A DNA stretch of 43,512 nucleotides. Origin: Phytophthora quininea. Taxonomy: Eukaryota; Oomycota; Peronosporomycetes; Peronosporales; Peronosporaceae. The notes beneath the pieces are model-generated. The model searched no databases and had not been told where the DNA came from. It worked only from the letters and a program-made list of their open reading frames with translations. The position numbers and the translations under genes are program-made. Shown here piece after piece: positions 22,658 to 33,353 of the stretch (position 1 is its first letter; each line of letters starts with the position of its first letter). Where the stretch lies: NCBI GenBank assembly GCA_011947345.1, contig JAAVTG010000098.1:1-43512 (forward strand). Reading direction: 5' to 3'.

Positions 22658-22972
22658 TCGACTCCTTTTGTCCAATCAATTCAATTTCGCGTAACCGCGT
22701 CGTCTTACGAATGCTCGACACAAGTGATTGAACAATACTTTGAGTCGTGAACCCTATTGGTGAAAAAGCCCTTCCTGGTGGTGACTGCAGTCTGTACACG
22801 TGGTGCTAACGGCCAGCTGACATTTTCGGTGATTTAGCCCACGCCCGTGGTGCTGCGGTCCAAATCAGTGGTACTTACCACCTTTACTCCAAGGCATAGC
22901 CCCCAGAGATATCAGGACTCTATAGGTTAGAATATAATGTCAACAGATGACCTCTTCACACCATAAGAATCA
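22658..22972. other. Gene-free gap between Crypton and AAAP transporter
   Basis: Nothing coding is visible. It contains the right module group at 22759-22872. It also includes the 3' side of the transporter gene, where I cannot see a clear poly(A) signal. Confidence 0.5.
22759..22872 (-). repeat. Right module group of an inverted pair
   Basis: GGTGATTTAGCCC at 22828-22840 and GTCCAAATCAGTGGT at 22858-22872 are exact reverse complements of the two motifs at 16877-16889 and 16840-16854. AAGCCCTTCCTGGTGGTG, ending at 22783, is the inverted relative of the third left motif. Together the pair encloses both the MULE and the Crypton. Confidence 0.6.
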
Positions 22973-25049
22973 TCAATTCCACGTCGAAACAGCCTGGTAA
23001 GTAGCGAAAACCATGGTGAGCAACCCGATAGCGATGACAACGCTGTTGATAATGTTTCCACCCTCCACGAGTCTACAAACACCACACAGTTATCAGATGC
23101 ACCCTTCGAGTCCCGATTGCAAGCCCTTACCTCGAATGGAACACACACGGGTAAATAAACGCAAGTGGCACGGAGCAGAAGCCGCCAATGATAGCGACAA
23201 AGTTATCCAGCTGCAAGGAAATGATGCCACAGCACGATAAAAAGAGTTAGTTAAGGTCAATCCAATCAGAAGTGAACTAGCCGTACCTTGTCCTTTCCCC
23301 AGTACCCGACAATCGCGGTGAGGCAAACGAGCGAGAAGCGAAAAGCGTTCTTTTTCCAGCGCCAGAAGCCTTTCACTCGCTGGTGTGGGAACAAGTTGCC
23401 TTCGAGAATGTTTATCACCGGGTACAACATGAGAGGAAACGTGAGCACCAGAGCTAGCGAATACGTCAGCAACACCACCACTGTGCCTGCACTCTCTCCG
23501 GCGTTCGGCAAATTCAACGTGACTGCCGACTGTGTGTTCTGTCCAAAGGCTGCGTACACCGTGCCCGCGAACAGCGAGGAAAACGCCACGAGACAGCCTA
23601 CCGTCGATGATAAGATGGTCGGAAACTTGTGCTTGATGCGGTCGTCCATGGCGTCGTACGTAGGCAACACCAAACCGATCCCCTCAAAGCAGTAAATAGC
23701 GACGCCAAGAAACATCGCCCAATTCTCCGAATTGAAGTACTCCCACGACGAGCTGCCAGGAGGCGAGTTTTCCAGCGTTTCCACCGTGTACGTGAGCATG
23801 TACAACAGACCGAAAAGAATGAGCACGTCGGCGAACAAGTTCGTGATCGCGAAGTACTCGAGGTGGCGCACCCACACCAACGGCGTGTAGAGCGGGACTT
23901 GCAACAGGATCAGCGTCCACGCTGCAACCGAGCTCCGCACGTTGAAGACATGCAGCAACACTTCGCCGATGTTTTTCTGCACGAAGATGAGGTACGAGCA
24001 GCAAAAGCCGAGCTGCGAGAGCACCAACGACACATTGACAGCGAATCGACCGGCGCTCCCGAAAGCTTGCTCTCCAACGACACCGTAGGAAACGCTGTGG
24101 TGACCACGCGAACGCAAGATCACATTGGAGCACTCTACGAGGCGCAGCATACAGAACGTGGAGAGCGCAGCCGATACGCACAGCCCGGCGATTGAAAACA
24201 GCATGCCGCCGTTCTGGAAACCTTTGGGCAAGAAGAGAATGCCGCTGCCGACGAAAGATTTGACGATCGTGAACACTGTCTTCTGGACGGATGCCCCACC
24301 AGTCGACTTGATGCTAGTGTTCGTGTGAAAGCTGTCAAGACTGCTGAATAGCGGCAGTAGTTCCTCCTGCACAAGTGAGTGAGCTAAAAACGGTCATCTC
24401 TCAAAGAATAAAGGACAACTACTGCGTACGTCTTCCGGGTATTCCTCGCCGAGATGCAAAGTGTCCGCGATGAAGTTGCCGTAGGTTGATTGCAGCAAAC
24501 TGTTCGGGCCGATGGAAGCAAGAAACGATTCCTGCAGATAGCTCGGAATGTCAGCCACACCTTGGGGCATTTTGCTGATCACGTGTTCGCGACGAAAGCC
24601 TCCTGGCTGGGTGAGGTCCGACGCTTTGCCTGTCGTAGACGTCGTCGATTAGAATCGTAGCAGCTACCATACAAGTAATCTCGAGCTGACGCACCGATAT
24701 CTTTGTACAAGATGTGGCTCACTCCCGGCAGCGACTTCCTCCGGTTCGTGACCTGCGAGTTTTTCAGCACCGCCGAGAAAATCTCGCGCGTCATGTCGGA
24801 CCCTTCCTCGGCGATGTCGTGCACATCGGCGGGGGTTGATGCAAAGCTGACGGTAGGATCCGTGGAGACCATGTATGTTGCCAAAACTTGGGGATTGCCG
24901 GTCGAGTCGCTTGCTGGCAAAACAGAATGTGAACGCTGGCGCGCGAGGCCTTCTGGAGCGTGCGAAACTGTAGCAGATTCATCCGTTGAAACGTCCTGAA
25001 CATCCAAACGAAGGGCTTGGAAGTCGCCTCCTGCAGGCTTTGGGGTCAC
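22973..25049 (-). CDS. Amino acid/auxin permease family (AAAP) transporter
   Basis: This is a membrane amino-acid transporter with about eleven helices. Five exons join without a break: 25049-24695, 24629-24430, 24366-23287, 23210-23131 and 23072-22973, a total of 605 codons. Introns are 65, 63, 76 and 58 nt with GT-AG ends. The hydrophilic N-terminal ~180 residues lead into FVGSGILFLPKGF, the helix 1 signature of the family, and helices continue to the last one (VVIAIGLLTMVFATYQ). Amino-acid/proton symport is inferred from the family; the substrate is unknown. The frame is open to a GTG at 25049 with no ATG. The true start is either ATG at 24875 (546 aa) or in an unseen upstream exon. It is transcribed away from the 7TM gene. 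It is one of the few genes here with no frameshift. Confidence 0.88.
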
Positions 25050-25308
25050 AAACGACCTACACCATGCGAGGCGAAATCAAAGCCTTGGCGTCTAGTGACC
25101 GACTCCCGTGCATCCCATCCAAATACGCCAGCCCACCGACGGACGTGACAGCTCGTTGATCACTCCATTACTCTTCCTCGCTGGCAACCGTGTCGATATG
25201 AAAGTGTGTTCGCGCGCAGCACGACTTCGCCGTCGATCGCCTCCTTTTAAGTCAGTTTCCGCTTAAGTTCGGCCGATCCAGCTCGAGGCTCGCGACGTCT
25301 TGGCCACG

Positions 25309-26560
25309 ATGCTGCTGCCCGACTGCCACGCCGTCTTCACGGACGACTCGACACTGCTGGTGTGCGCTCGCAGCCTGAGCTTCGGCACCTTCTGCCTGGC
25401 CACGCTGATGCTGACGGTCTACACGTTCCAGCGGATCCTGCCCATTTTCCTGAGCTCGCGCTGGTACACGACCAACCTCTGCATGCTGGCGCTCACGGCC
25501 GTGCAGATGGCGCTGCTGGTCTTCGAGTGCCTCGTGCAGAACAGCGCGCGCATCCTCGTGCTGGCCAAGTACTTCCGTTGCGTGCAGATCGCCATCTCCT
25601 GCGTGCTCTACGGCAAGTCTGCGGGGAGCTCGTGAGTCGCACCAAGCTGTTCTACAACATGCTGATCCCCGTTGTGGCGCTCACCACCGTCATCATGACA
25701 GTGAACGCGATGGTCGTCGTCTACATTAACGACGAGATCGATTGCCACCACTTCACGTGGATGGGCATGTCCATTATAAGCGTCATTCTCACGGGTACGC
25801 AGCAGACAAAGAGAACTTCGGGAGGGGTTTAATATCAATGTTTTGATGTGCTGGAGCTGGCTTCGCTATCCCCGGCGGGATCGTGCTAGAGGAAATCAAG
25901 TCTGCGTCTCGGTTGCAGGTACGACATTTAAGCATTGAGTCCTTGGCGAAGTAGGCTGACTCATCAATTCCCTTTCCAGAGGCAGAAATTCCATCAGTCT
26001 GCCGAGCTGACGGAGCTGGAGCAGTCGCATCATCAGCTGTGGGTGCTCCTAATCGTAAGTGCCCCAAGGTCTTGGACCCGTTTCCATGCTTCTTGTTGCC
26101 GTGCGTGTTTGTACAGTTGAATAACGAGGCACATGGGAATGGTTTTTGTGGGGTCGGTGGCAGTGCAATTTGATCAGCACCAGCATGCAGCTCGTGGTAG
26201 ACGCGTATCTCTCGTTTGGGCTCACCGGTAAGACCTAATTACTGGTGATCATCACGGTGTCCAAACGGTGCTCACGAAGGTGGCCATTGCTATGCAGGCG
26301 TGAAGGACTGCGACAGCATGTTCTTCGACGACAATGCAGGTCTGCTGGAGCAAACGGTACGGCTCGGGATCTCGATCGTGACGTACCTGGTCCCGAACTG
26401 GGGCGCGCTGTACGTCTTCTACGTGTTGCCACGTTTCCAGTTCTCCACGGTGCTCGACGTCCCCGGTCTGCTAGGGGACGAGGAGAGCGAGGCAGCGTAC
26501 GAGCTTTTGCCTGGAGACGTCGACTCCGAGCCCGGCAGTAGTCGCCGCCAATTCTACTAG
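25309..26560 (+). CDS. Orphan seven-helix membrane protein
   Basis: Five exons are inferred: 25309-25794, 25857-25918, 25980-26054, 26164-26227 and 26298-26560. Introns have good GT-AG borders. The product has seven clear hydrophobic segments (for example CLATLMLTVYTFQ, LIPVVALTTVIMTVNAMVVV and SIVTYLVPNWGALYVFYV) and an acidic C-terminal tail (GDEESEAAYELLPGD). The topology resembles a GPCR or TOM1/THH1-like protein, but I recognise no family signature, so no function is given. Exon 1 needs one extra G in the GGGG run at 25623-25626 to stay in frame. The start ATG at 25309 is the first in frame. The gene lies ~260 bp from the divergent AAAP transporter. Confidence 0.75.
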
Positions 26561-27060
26561 ACAATGATCTGTTTCAAACAGTGTTTGCTTGGAGATCGCC
26601 TTGACGAAGTTGAAGCGCTAACGTTCGTGCTTCAGCTTTCACACAACAAGATGGCTACGGACGACAACCACATGACGCATTTGAAGATGGCGCTCGCTTG
26701 CAGCGTTTTTGGCAAGCACTTGATCGTCTAGACCCCTTTTTCGCGCTGGTGGCGCTGGTCATTGGGCGGACGCGTTCCGGTTCCGGAGCTTGTCGACTCG
26801 ACACTGTCGACCGAGGAAATGCCTCGAGAATTGGCATCAGCACCAACGCTCGCAGTCGGCAATTCTCCCGCAGGTTTGGAGCGCTCTGCTGGACAAGATA
26901 ATCTACTAGGACAGCTGTCTTGACGCTTTCCCCATCTCAAACAGCGATTCCGAGACGACCTCGAACTCGGCTGCGTTTCTAACGAGCGTTGAAGCTCAGT
27001 CCGCGAAACCCTCGAGAGTCGCCAAGAGACCACCAAGAACCACCACCACAGCCATCCGAA
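26561..27060. other. Intergenic region upstream of the kinase gene
   Basis: About 500 bp without a supportable gene. It should contain the kinase promoter and 5' leader, and the 3' end of the membrane protein gene. I could not identify a specific control site. Confidence 0.5.
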
Positions 27061-28718
27061 ATGTCCGCGTTGGACCTCGACTCTGTGCGTCTGCTGGGCC
27101 CCGCGCCGCCGGCCAAGTCGCCGCTGGATCTGTCGTCCCACGACATCGCCATGGTGCGGCTGGGCCACAACTCCACCTTCAAGCGCTCGCACAGCAAGCC
27201 AGAGCACCCCACGTCGCGCATGGGGGCCAACGCCATCGAGGCCGAGGCGCAGAAGCAGCGCCCCAACAAGCAGCACGACGGCAAGAAGCTGCTGTTCCTG
27301 CGCAACTTCAGCGTGCTGGAGGAGGACATCGTCATCTGCAACCGCGTGCGCTGCGGCGTGGACCCGTCCTGGTTCCAGCACCGCAACGACGGCGACCACC
27401 GCTACCTGCGTGCGCTGAGCTTCGAGGAGGCCCGGCTGGCCGCCACTCGCCGCCGCCGCTCGGTCTCCATGGCCGCGGCCATGCCCAAGAAGAAGAAGAG
27501 TCTCAACCTCCGCGTCAACACAGACCAGACCGAGGACCCAGCAGTCTCGGACATCCTTTCCAACACCAGCACCGAGAGCAGCCTGTTCGGCAGCAACAAG
27601 CTGAGCGCTGCTGCTATCGATGAAGACGCGGTTCTTCCCGCCCACGCCGCCACGACGCCGCCGGTCATGCGGACCGGATCGTCGCGGAAAAGTCTAGCAA
27701 GCCCACGCATGCGCACGGCGTCCGAGAGCTCGGCGCTGCTCACCCCCAGAGAGAAGGCGATGCATGGACGCTATCTCATCCGCGAATCCTTTGCTGCCGG
27801 CGCATACGGCAAGGTGTGCTCGGGACAGGACAAGGCGTCGCTGGAAGAGGTCGCCGTTAAGATCGTGCCCAAGTACATTTTGATCTCCCCGAGGAGAAGC
27901 AGTCGGTGATCCGCGAGCAGGTCATTCACAAGGGGCTGAACCACCCCAACATTGTCAAGCTGTACGACGTCTACGAAGACGATGGCGCGCACTACTTCAT
28001 CTTAGAGCGCGCCGACAGCGGCTCACTGAACACAGTGATCACTGGCGCTGGGATGGAAGAGAGTAAATGTCGTGAAGTCTTCCGCCAGCTACTGCAAGCC
28101 CTTGACTACCTGCACGCGAATAACGTCGTACACCACGACATTAAGCCGCACAACGTGCTTCTGGACGACGACGGCGTCACCGTCAAACTCTGCGACTTTG
28201 GCGCCTCGCGGGCATTCGATGCACGGGAGACTTCACTGCCGTTTGCTGGCATCTTCGGCACGGTGGGCTACATCGCGCCCGAGTTACTTGAAGGCAAGGC
28301 AAACTACGGTCCTGCCATCGACATGTTCAGTGCTGGCATCTTGCTGTTCGAAATGGTCTACGGGTACGGTCCATTCTACCCTCCTAGTGCTTGCACACAC
28401 CAGAAACTCGAGTTCCCGACACGACCAAAGTCCTCCCCAGAGGTACAGGATTTGCTGTCTCGATTGCTGGACAAGAACCCCGAGAAGCGTGCTACCGCCA
28501 GCCAGGCTTTGGGGCACCCATGGATAACGCTCAATTCTGGTGGGCGATCAGCTCCAACCTCGCCTAATCCCCGCGTAGGCTCGACACGCCGGCTGCCCCG
28601 TCCGCCCCAAGTTGTATTCGTCGGTGATGAAGACAGGATGATCGTTTTTATTTTGTGTAGACTTCCAGGGAACGAATCCAACGCCCACTGTACTATGAGA
28701 CCACAATGCTGTCATTGA
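27061..28718 (+). CDS. Ser/Thr protein kinase with long N-terminal extension (frameshifted)
   Basis: Residues 1 to ~230 are basic, Ser-rich and probably disordered (PKKKKS, RTGSSRKS). The kinase domain begins at HGRYLIRESF. It has a glycine loop (AAGAYGKV), VAVK with the ATP-binding Lys, HHDIKPHN (HHD in place of HRD), DFG in LCDFGAS, APE in YIAPE, and the C-lobe up to GHPWI. The overall look is CAMK-like. Between the Lys and helix C the frame breaks: the T run 27878-27881 is one base short, and one added base restores an Asp-Leu-Pro-Glu linker. The His for Arg in HRD is unusual and suggests altered activation-loop control. The last ~70 residues are low-complexity, and an intron near the end cannot be excluded. 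It is tail to tail with the LPLAT gene, 35 bp apart. Confidence 0.85.
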
Positions 28719-28753
28719 CGAACAGAATCCTTGCGGTCTGTGTTGTACAATGT

Positions 28754-30127
28754 CTACAAATGCTTTAGGAGGAAACCATCCACGCCTGGGCCATACGCAG
28801 TGATGGCGCTGTAGCCCGCGATGATAACTATCCCCGCGATGACGAAGAGGACGTTGCCGATCAGTGCCAAAATGCTGGCAGTGCCGATCAGAACTAGCCA
28901 AAACACGACGAGGGCAACCATCCCCGGCGCCTGACCTTCCTCGAAAAGTGGTTCAGCTCCATCAGGAAGGTTCCCACTCGACTCGTAGAAGGTCTTGAGC
29001 AGTGATTCCTTCCGCTCAAAGCGCTTTTCCAGCCAAGTGGCCAGCTCGCTCTCGCTCTTTTCACGCAGCGTGGAAATGTCAACTCGCTCGACGTAGAAAT
29101 TGATCAACCGGGGCACACGGCCAGTCAGCAGGGATTCCTCGGACGGACGCTCGTTCTGGGCATAGTCCACGTAGAACATGGTGACGTCGTAAACTGCTGT
29201 GAGTTGCGACTTCAACAGCGGGAACATGAAAGTCCACCCCGTAGTGCGCGGGTACAACGAATACTGGCGCGGTGGGAGATCGTTCTTCTCAGCAAATGCA
29301 GCACTTTTAGCCAGGTTGCTCTCGCTCAGATCAGTTCCTTCTGGGAAGAGTAGGTACGAAGCATCAGGCTCTGTCGTCGTGAGGAACGGCAACAGCCTGC
29401 ACAGGTTCTCCTGATCCTCCGCCCAGCGACGTTGCTGCAGACAATAACAACAACATAATAACAATGAGCTTGCACATTTCCAGCCAACAACAGACCCCAA
29501 ACTTACCAGAAAGATGAAGATAAAGTGCTGCATAGCCCACCCAAAGATGGGGACTTTGCGCAGCGGAGCCTTAAGAATGATCCGAAGCTGGTGCAGTGTG
29601 CGCGTTCGCCACGCCACGCTCCAGAGCAGCATCCAGTCGATGCGTGTGCGGTGGTTGGAGAGCCACAACGCTCGGTCCTGCTGCATTTGGCCTTCATTGG
29701 CCTTGGTAGCAGCATCTCCGTAGACCTTGACCTGAATGCCGAACAGTTTCTCTGCAATGCGCCACAACATCTTCTGCATCAGCTACCACAGCAATTTCCG
29801 CTTTTACAGCATTCTGATCCACCTAACAGAAGCACCACTTGGCCCATCCATGCCCATTGACTGCAAAACACACAGCATTCGGTTAGGAAGTGACAATTTA
29901 GATCACTACAGGACTGCGACGCACACTAGGCGAGTGATGCAGCGGTACAAGCGTTTGATCCCTAGGAACGAAGGCAGTGGCAGTGCCGCCAGCACGAAAC
30001 TCGGAGTCAGCACCCAGGCCACCGCCGTCCACCCAGTCACCACCAGCGACGCCAGGAACACGATGCCCACGATCGCCACGCGCATGTTCAGCCTTCTCAC
30101 ACGTTTCGCGTAACTGATACCTCGCAT
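28754..30127 (-). CDS. Lysophospholipid acyltransferase (LPLAT/AGPAT family)
   Basis: The enzyme transfers an acyl chain from acyl-CoA to a lysophospholipid, in phospholipid synthesis or remodelling at the ER. Exons are 30127-29927, 29782-29507 and 29434-28754, 385 residues in all. The 29435-29506 intron is clear (GTAAGT to CTGCAG). The first intron (29783-29926, donor GTGTGC) is less sure. Motif I is NHRTRIDWM, with catalytic His and Asp. KAPLRKVPIFGWAMQ is motif II and LLFPEGTDL is motif III. An N-terminal helix is encoded in exon 1 and two helices close the C-terminus. This layout resembles the LCLAT1/AGPAT3-5 branch. The ATG at 30127 is the first in frame. The start lies ~90 bp from the divergent CRT-like gene. 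Confidence 0.88.
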
Positions 30128-30216
30128 AAAGTCGAGTATTAAACTGCGCAAATATTAGCGTACTATTGCGGCCATAGAACGGACAGTCACTTTGAAGAAG
30201 GAGAATCTTGGGGAAC

Positions 30217-31648
30217 ATGACGACGAGGGCCGAGGCGGAGCGAGACGTGAAGCTGCTCGTGAGCTTCGTGGCGATGGTGTTCGTGGGGCTCGGCAACAAG
30301 AGTGCGTGCTGCCACGTATGAAGGGAGATTGGCTTTATTAAGGGCTTTTGTGCGCTTTGCAGTCTTCCAGAAGTGAGCTCCAAGTGCTGGGCATTTTGCA
30401 AGATCATTTCTCAAAAAAGCCCCCTCTACTCTGCTGTTCCTGTGGTGTTTTATTGTTGCAGATTGCAGACTATCCCGATGCACAACTACCCAACGTTCCT
30501 GAACCTACTCACGACCTTCGTCTACGTACGTTGGCAATAGGGAGAGTCACTTGACAATTGCATTAACGACAAGAGTATGGCCGGCCGTAGATCCCCATCA
30601 GCTTTGCGTACATTTTTCCCATGATCAAGTACGGCAGTTCCATCACGTGGGACCAGCGCAGCATCCCCAAGCGGAAGTTCGCTGTCATGGGGGACTGGAC
30701 TCTGTCGCGGGTATCTTGCAAGTGTTCGCAGCCACGTATCTGGGCGGGTCGCTCATTATCCTGCTCGGACAAGCTGCTATTCCGATCTCCATGTTAATTT
30801 CAAGCTTGCTGCTCAAGGCCAAATATTCAGGGTACCAGTACATTGGCGCGGTGACAGTCACGTTGGGACTGCTGATCGTGCTGTCGGGCGGAGACTCTTC
30901 TGGCAGCAGTGGCACCAGCCCACACCTCATCGTGCTGTGGTCCGTTGTCATGATCTTTAGCTGCGTCCCGATGTGTCTGTCCAGTGTGTACAAGGAGAAG
31001 ACGCTCGGCGAGGCGGAGCTGGATGCTGTCTACCTGAATGGCTGGATCGCAGTGTTCCAATTCTTGTTTGCGATCCCGCTTACGTTCCCTGCGGCAATGG
31101 TCGGCGACCACCCAGTGACGCCTCGTGAACTCCCTGAAAATCTGTATGACGGCTTAATGTGCTACTTGGGGCAGAACACAATCATTGACGGGCCGCACAA
31201 GGACGATTGCGACAAGGCGACCATCTACGTGACGGCGTACCTGTTGTTTAATGTGGTGTATAACCTGCTGATCATCCTGATCCTCAAGTTTGGCAGCGCG
31301 AACATACTGTGGCTGGTAGGTCGCTCAAACAAACTGCAGCATGGCGGATAAACTAACGTTTTCTTCTGTATTGAGCAGGCCATGACGATTATGGTTCCGC
31401 TAGGCAATGTGGCCTTTACGTTCCCTTTCATGCCGGAGCATCAGCCACTGCACGCGAAAGATATTGCTGGGTTGGTGTTCATCATGGTCGGATTGTTCGT
31501 GTATCGGTTTTTGGAAGAACTGCTAGACTCCTGGACGAAGCGGCAACCAATTTACCCAGACGAAAAGGGTGCGGCGGTGGACGAGCTGAAGCAGGCTCTT
31601 ATCACCAGCGACAGCGACAACAGCGACGACCTGGAGAGAGAAGTGTAG
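30217..31648 (+). CDS. CRT-like / drug-metabolite transporter
   Basis: Five exons are inferred: 30217-30301, a 10 nt micro-exon 30363-30372, 30462-30525, 30591-31315 and 31379-31648. The product is ~384 residues with about ten helices. The early sequence QTIPMHNYPTFLNLLTTFVY and the segment IPISFAYIFPMIKYG match the chloroquine-resistance-transporter-like family. The member in Plasmodium sits in the digestive vacuole membrane, and plant members move thiols; the substrate here is unknown. Exon 4 needs one extra G in the GGGGG run at 30689-30693. The C-terminus is acidic and cytosolic in character (SDSDNSDDLE). The ATG at 30217 is followed directly by a charged segment and helix 1. Confidence 0.85.
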
Positions 31649-31753
31649 AATTCGTCGTGGCGAAGATAGCCAAAATGTACCGGCAAAGATGAAAATTGCA
31701 AACCCATGATAGGTGTCGGTTAACTTCCATCAGTGGTGATCAATCGTGAAGAA

Positions 31754-33309
31754 ATGTATCATTTGGCATTTGGCCTAGGTATGGTGATGAGCGTTTGGTT
31801 CAAACTGGTGGACTTGGTTGGTTCGCCGCTCGCGCCAACTAGCAGTGTGGAGCTGGCGCAAGATACACCAGATTTTGACGACCTTAAGTCGGCTGTGCAG
31901 CAAGTTATGACGGTTCGACTGCAGGGATTCTGTGCAGCCGACCTTGGCGTGTGCGAGACAGCTGATCATTTGAAGGAGGACATTTCGTTGCGAGCAGGCG
32001 AGGTGATCGGGCCGTGTGGCCAAACCGAGGGCAGTCCTTTGATTCTGCAAGCCCCTTCAGGAAAGTTTGGTATCGGCTGATTGATGAGCAGGATCCCAGC
32101 GTGTCGCTGCCAAGTTTTGTCCGCTTGACTCGTGGACTGGACAATATTCCTGGACTCCGAGTGGCAGCTTTCACGCAGTGTCAGTGTAGTCTACCCAATC
32201 GTTCGGCGTTTGACTTGACGATTTACGAGAGCATCGAGATGTACCGCAAGGAACCGAAGGGGCCACCGTTGAATGATTCAGCGGACATTTCGCTGCTGGG
32301 CTGTTCGAACGAGCAAGCGATTGTCGTGGAAGCAGCCACACACCGTCCTCCTAGGACTAAAAATCAGTTGAAAATGCGTACACTCAAGTCGGCGGATGAG
32401 TTCGCTGCAGAGTGCAGCTCTTTGCTCGAATGGGAAGCTGGTAGTGTTCATGAACTCCCAAGGATATCTGAATTCTTGCGCGTGAACACCAAATAGAAGG
32501 CCAGCACGCCCAGCCAACACCGGGCGACCCCACAACGATACGAGGCGTGAATATGCTGTTACGTTCTGGCACTTCGAACCAGTCGCGTAGCAGCACTGAC
32601 GCAAGTTGTTTTTCTTCCTCCCGCCAGTAAACTGAGCTTGCACATTTCCCCAAAGTGCTCAAGAAAACGTGTTGGTATACCAATACGTAAGAACAGTTAG
32701 GGGCCCACAGAGATGCCTTTTTACTTAGGCTACAAGGGCGAGCAGGTGGAGTATTTGTCAGTGGAAAAGACTAGAAACGGGAAGGCAAGGCGAATATACG
32801 AAGACCTGTTCCGTCGAGTTGACGATGTGTGTGTGCTGCTGGATGATTTTCGCTACAACGAGGTAGGCGACCAAGGTGCTCCTAGAGCTTTTGCGGATTT
32901 CGACCTGCTGACGACGTCGCAGCGATTGAATTCGGGCGGTGATCAAATTCCTCTGTACCTGGTTTCGTCGTGGAGAAAAGCGGACCTGCTTGAGCTGGGG
33001 ACCCAGGTGTGCGGCTACAACAAGAACGACGTCGAGGAGCGATATCTCTACTGTGGTGGTGACGTCCGGGCCTTTGTGAAGCCCACGGTAGACGATATCA
33101 AAAACTCAGCGGACTTCGCTCGTGGCAAAGTTAGGAGCCACCAAGCAAGCGGCGGTCTAACAGGCAATTGGGGCGTGTCCCCATACCGCATTTCGCATGT
33201 CATGAGCTACCGCAGCTCAAGAGATACAACGTCAGTTTGTCCAATAGGAAAGCGTGAATTCAAAGACAGTTGGACGCATGTCAAGAGCTACAGCTATGCC
33301 GTCCAGTAG
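31754..33309 (+). pseudogene. Crinkler (CRN)-like effector relic: two ubiquitin-like headers plus NTPase remnant
   Basis: Two similar header units follow each other. Each starts with VW(F/Y)(K/R)L(V/I)D and ends in a hydrophobic strand: PLILQAP for the first, AIVVEAA for the second. The layout fits the ubiquitin-like N-terminal domain of CRN-type effectors. A frameshift separates them at the AAA run 32062-32064. The frame closes at 32496. A gap with scattered short matches in other frames follows, and an open frame from 32713 to 33309 resumes the NTPase part. It has a Walker B-like VCVLLDDF, the sensor strand LYLVSSW, and EERYLYCGGDVR near the end. I find no Walker A loop. CRN proteins are host-directed effectors or antagonists in oomycetes. 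This copy looks non-functional, and no toxin-like C-terminal domain follows. Confidence 0.6.
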
Positions 33310-33353
33310 TTTTTTTCTACGAACGAATGCCAAACATTGCACTCATTTACCAA

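Noticed and set aside
23629..24195. 188-codon frame antisense to the AAAP transporter
   Set aside because: It lies wholly opposite the conserved transporter exon, with Arg/Gln/His-rich composition typical of an antisense shadow.
26728..27645. 305-codon minus-strand frame opposite the kinase N-terminus
   Set aside because: It mirrors GC-rich kinase codons, has no recognisable domain, and ends in the intergenic region without context.
32278..32643. Minus-strand frame of 121 codons in the CRN-like locus
   Set aside because: It is opposite the second header domain, which is the better-supported reading; no domain is visible on the minus strand.
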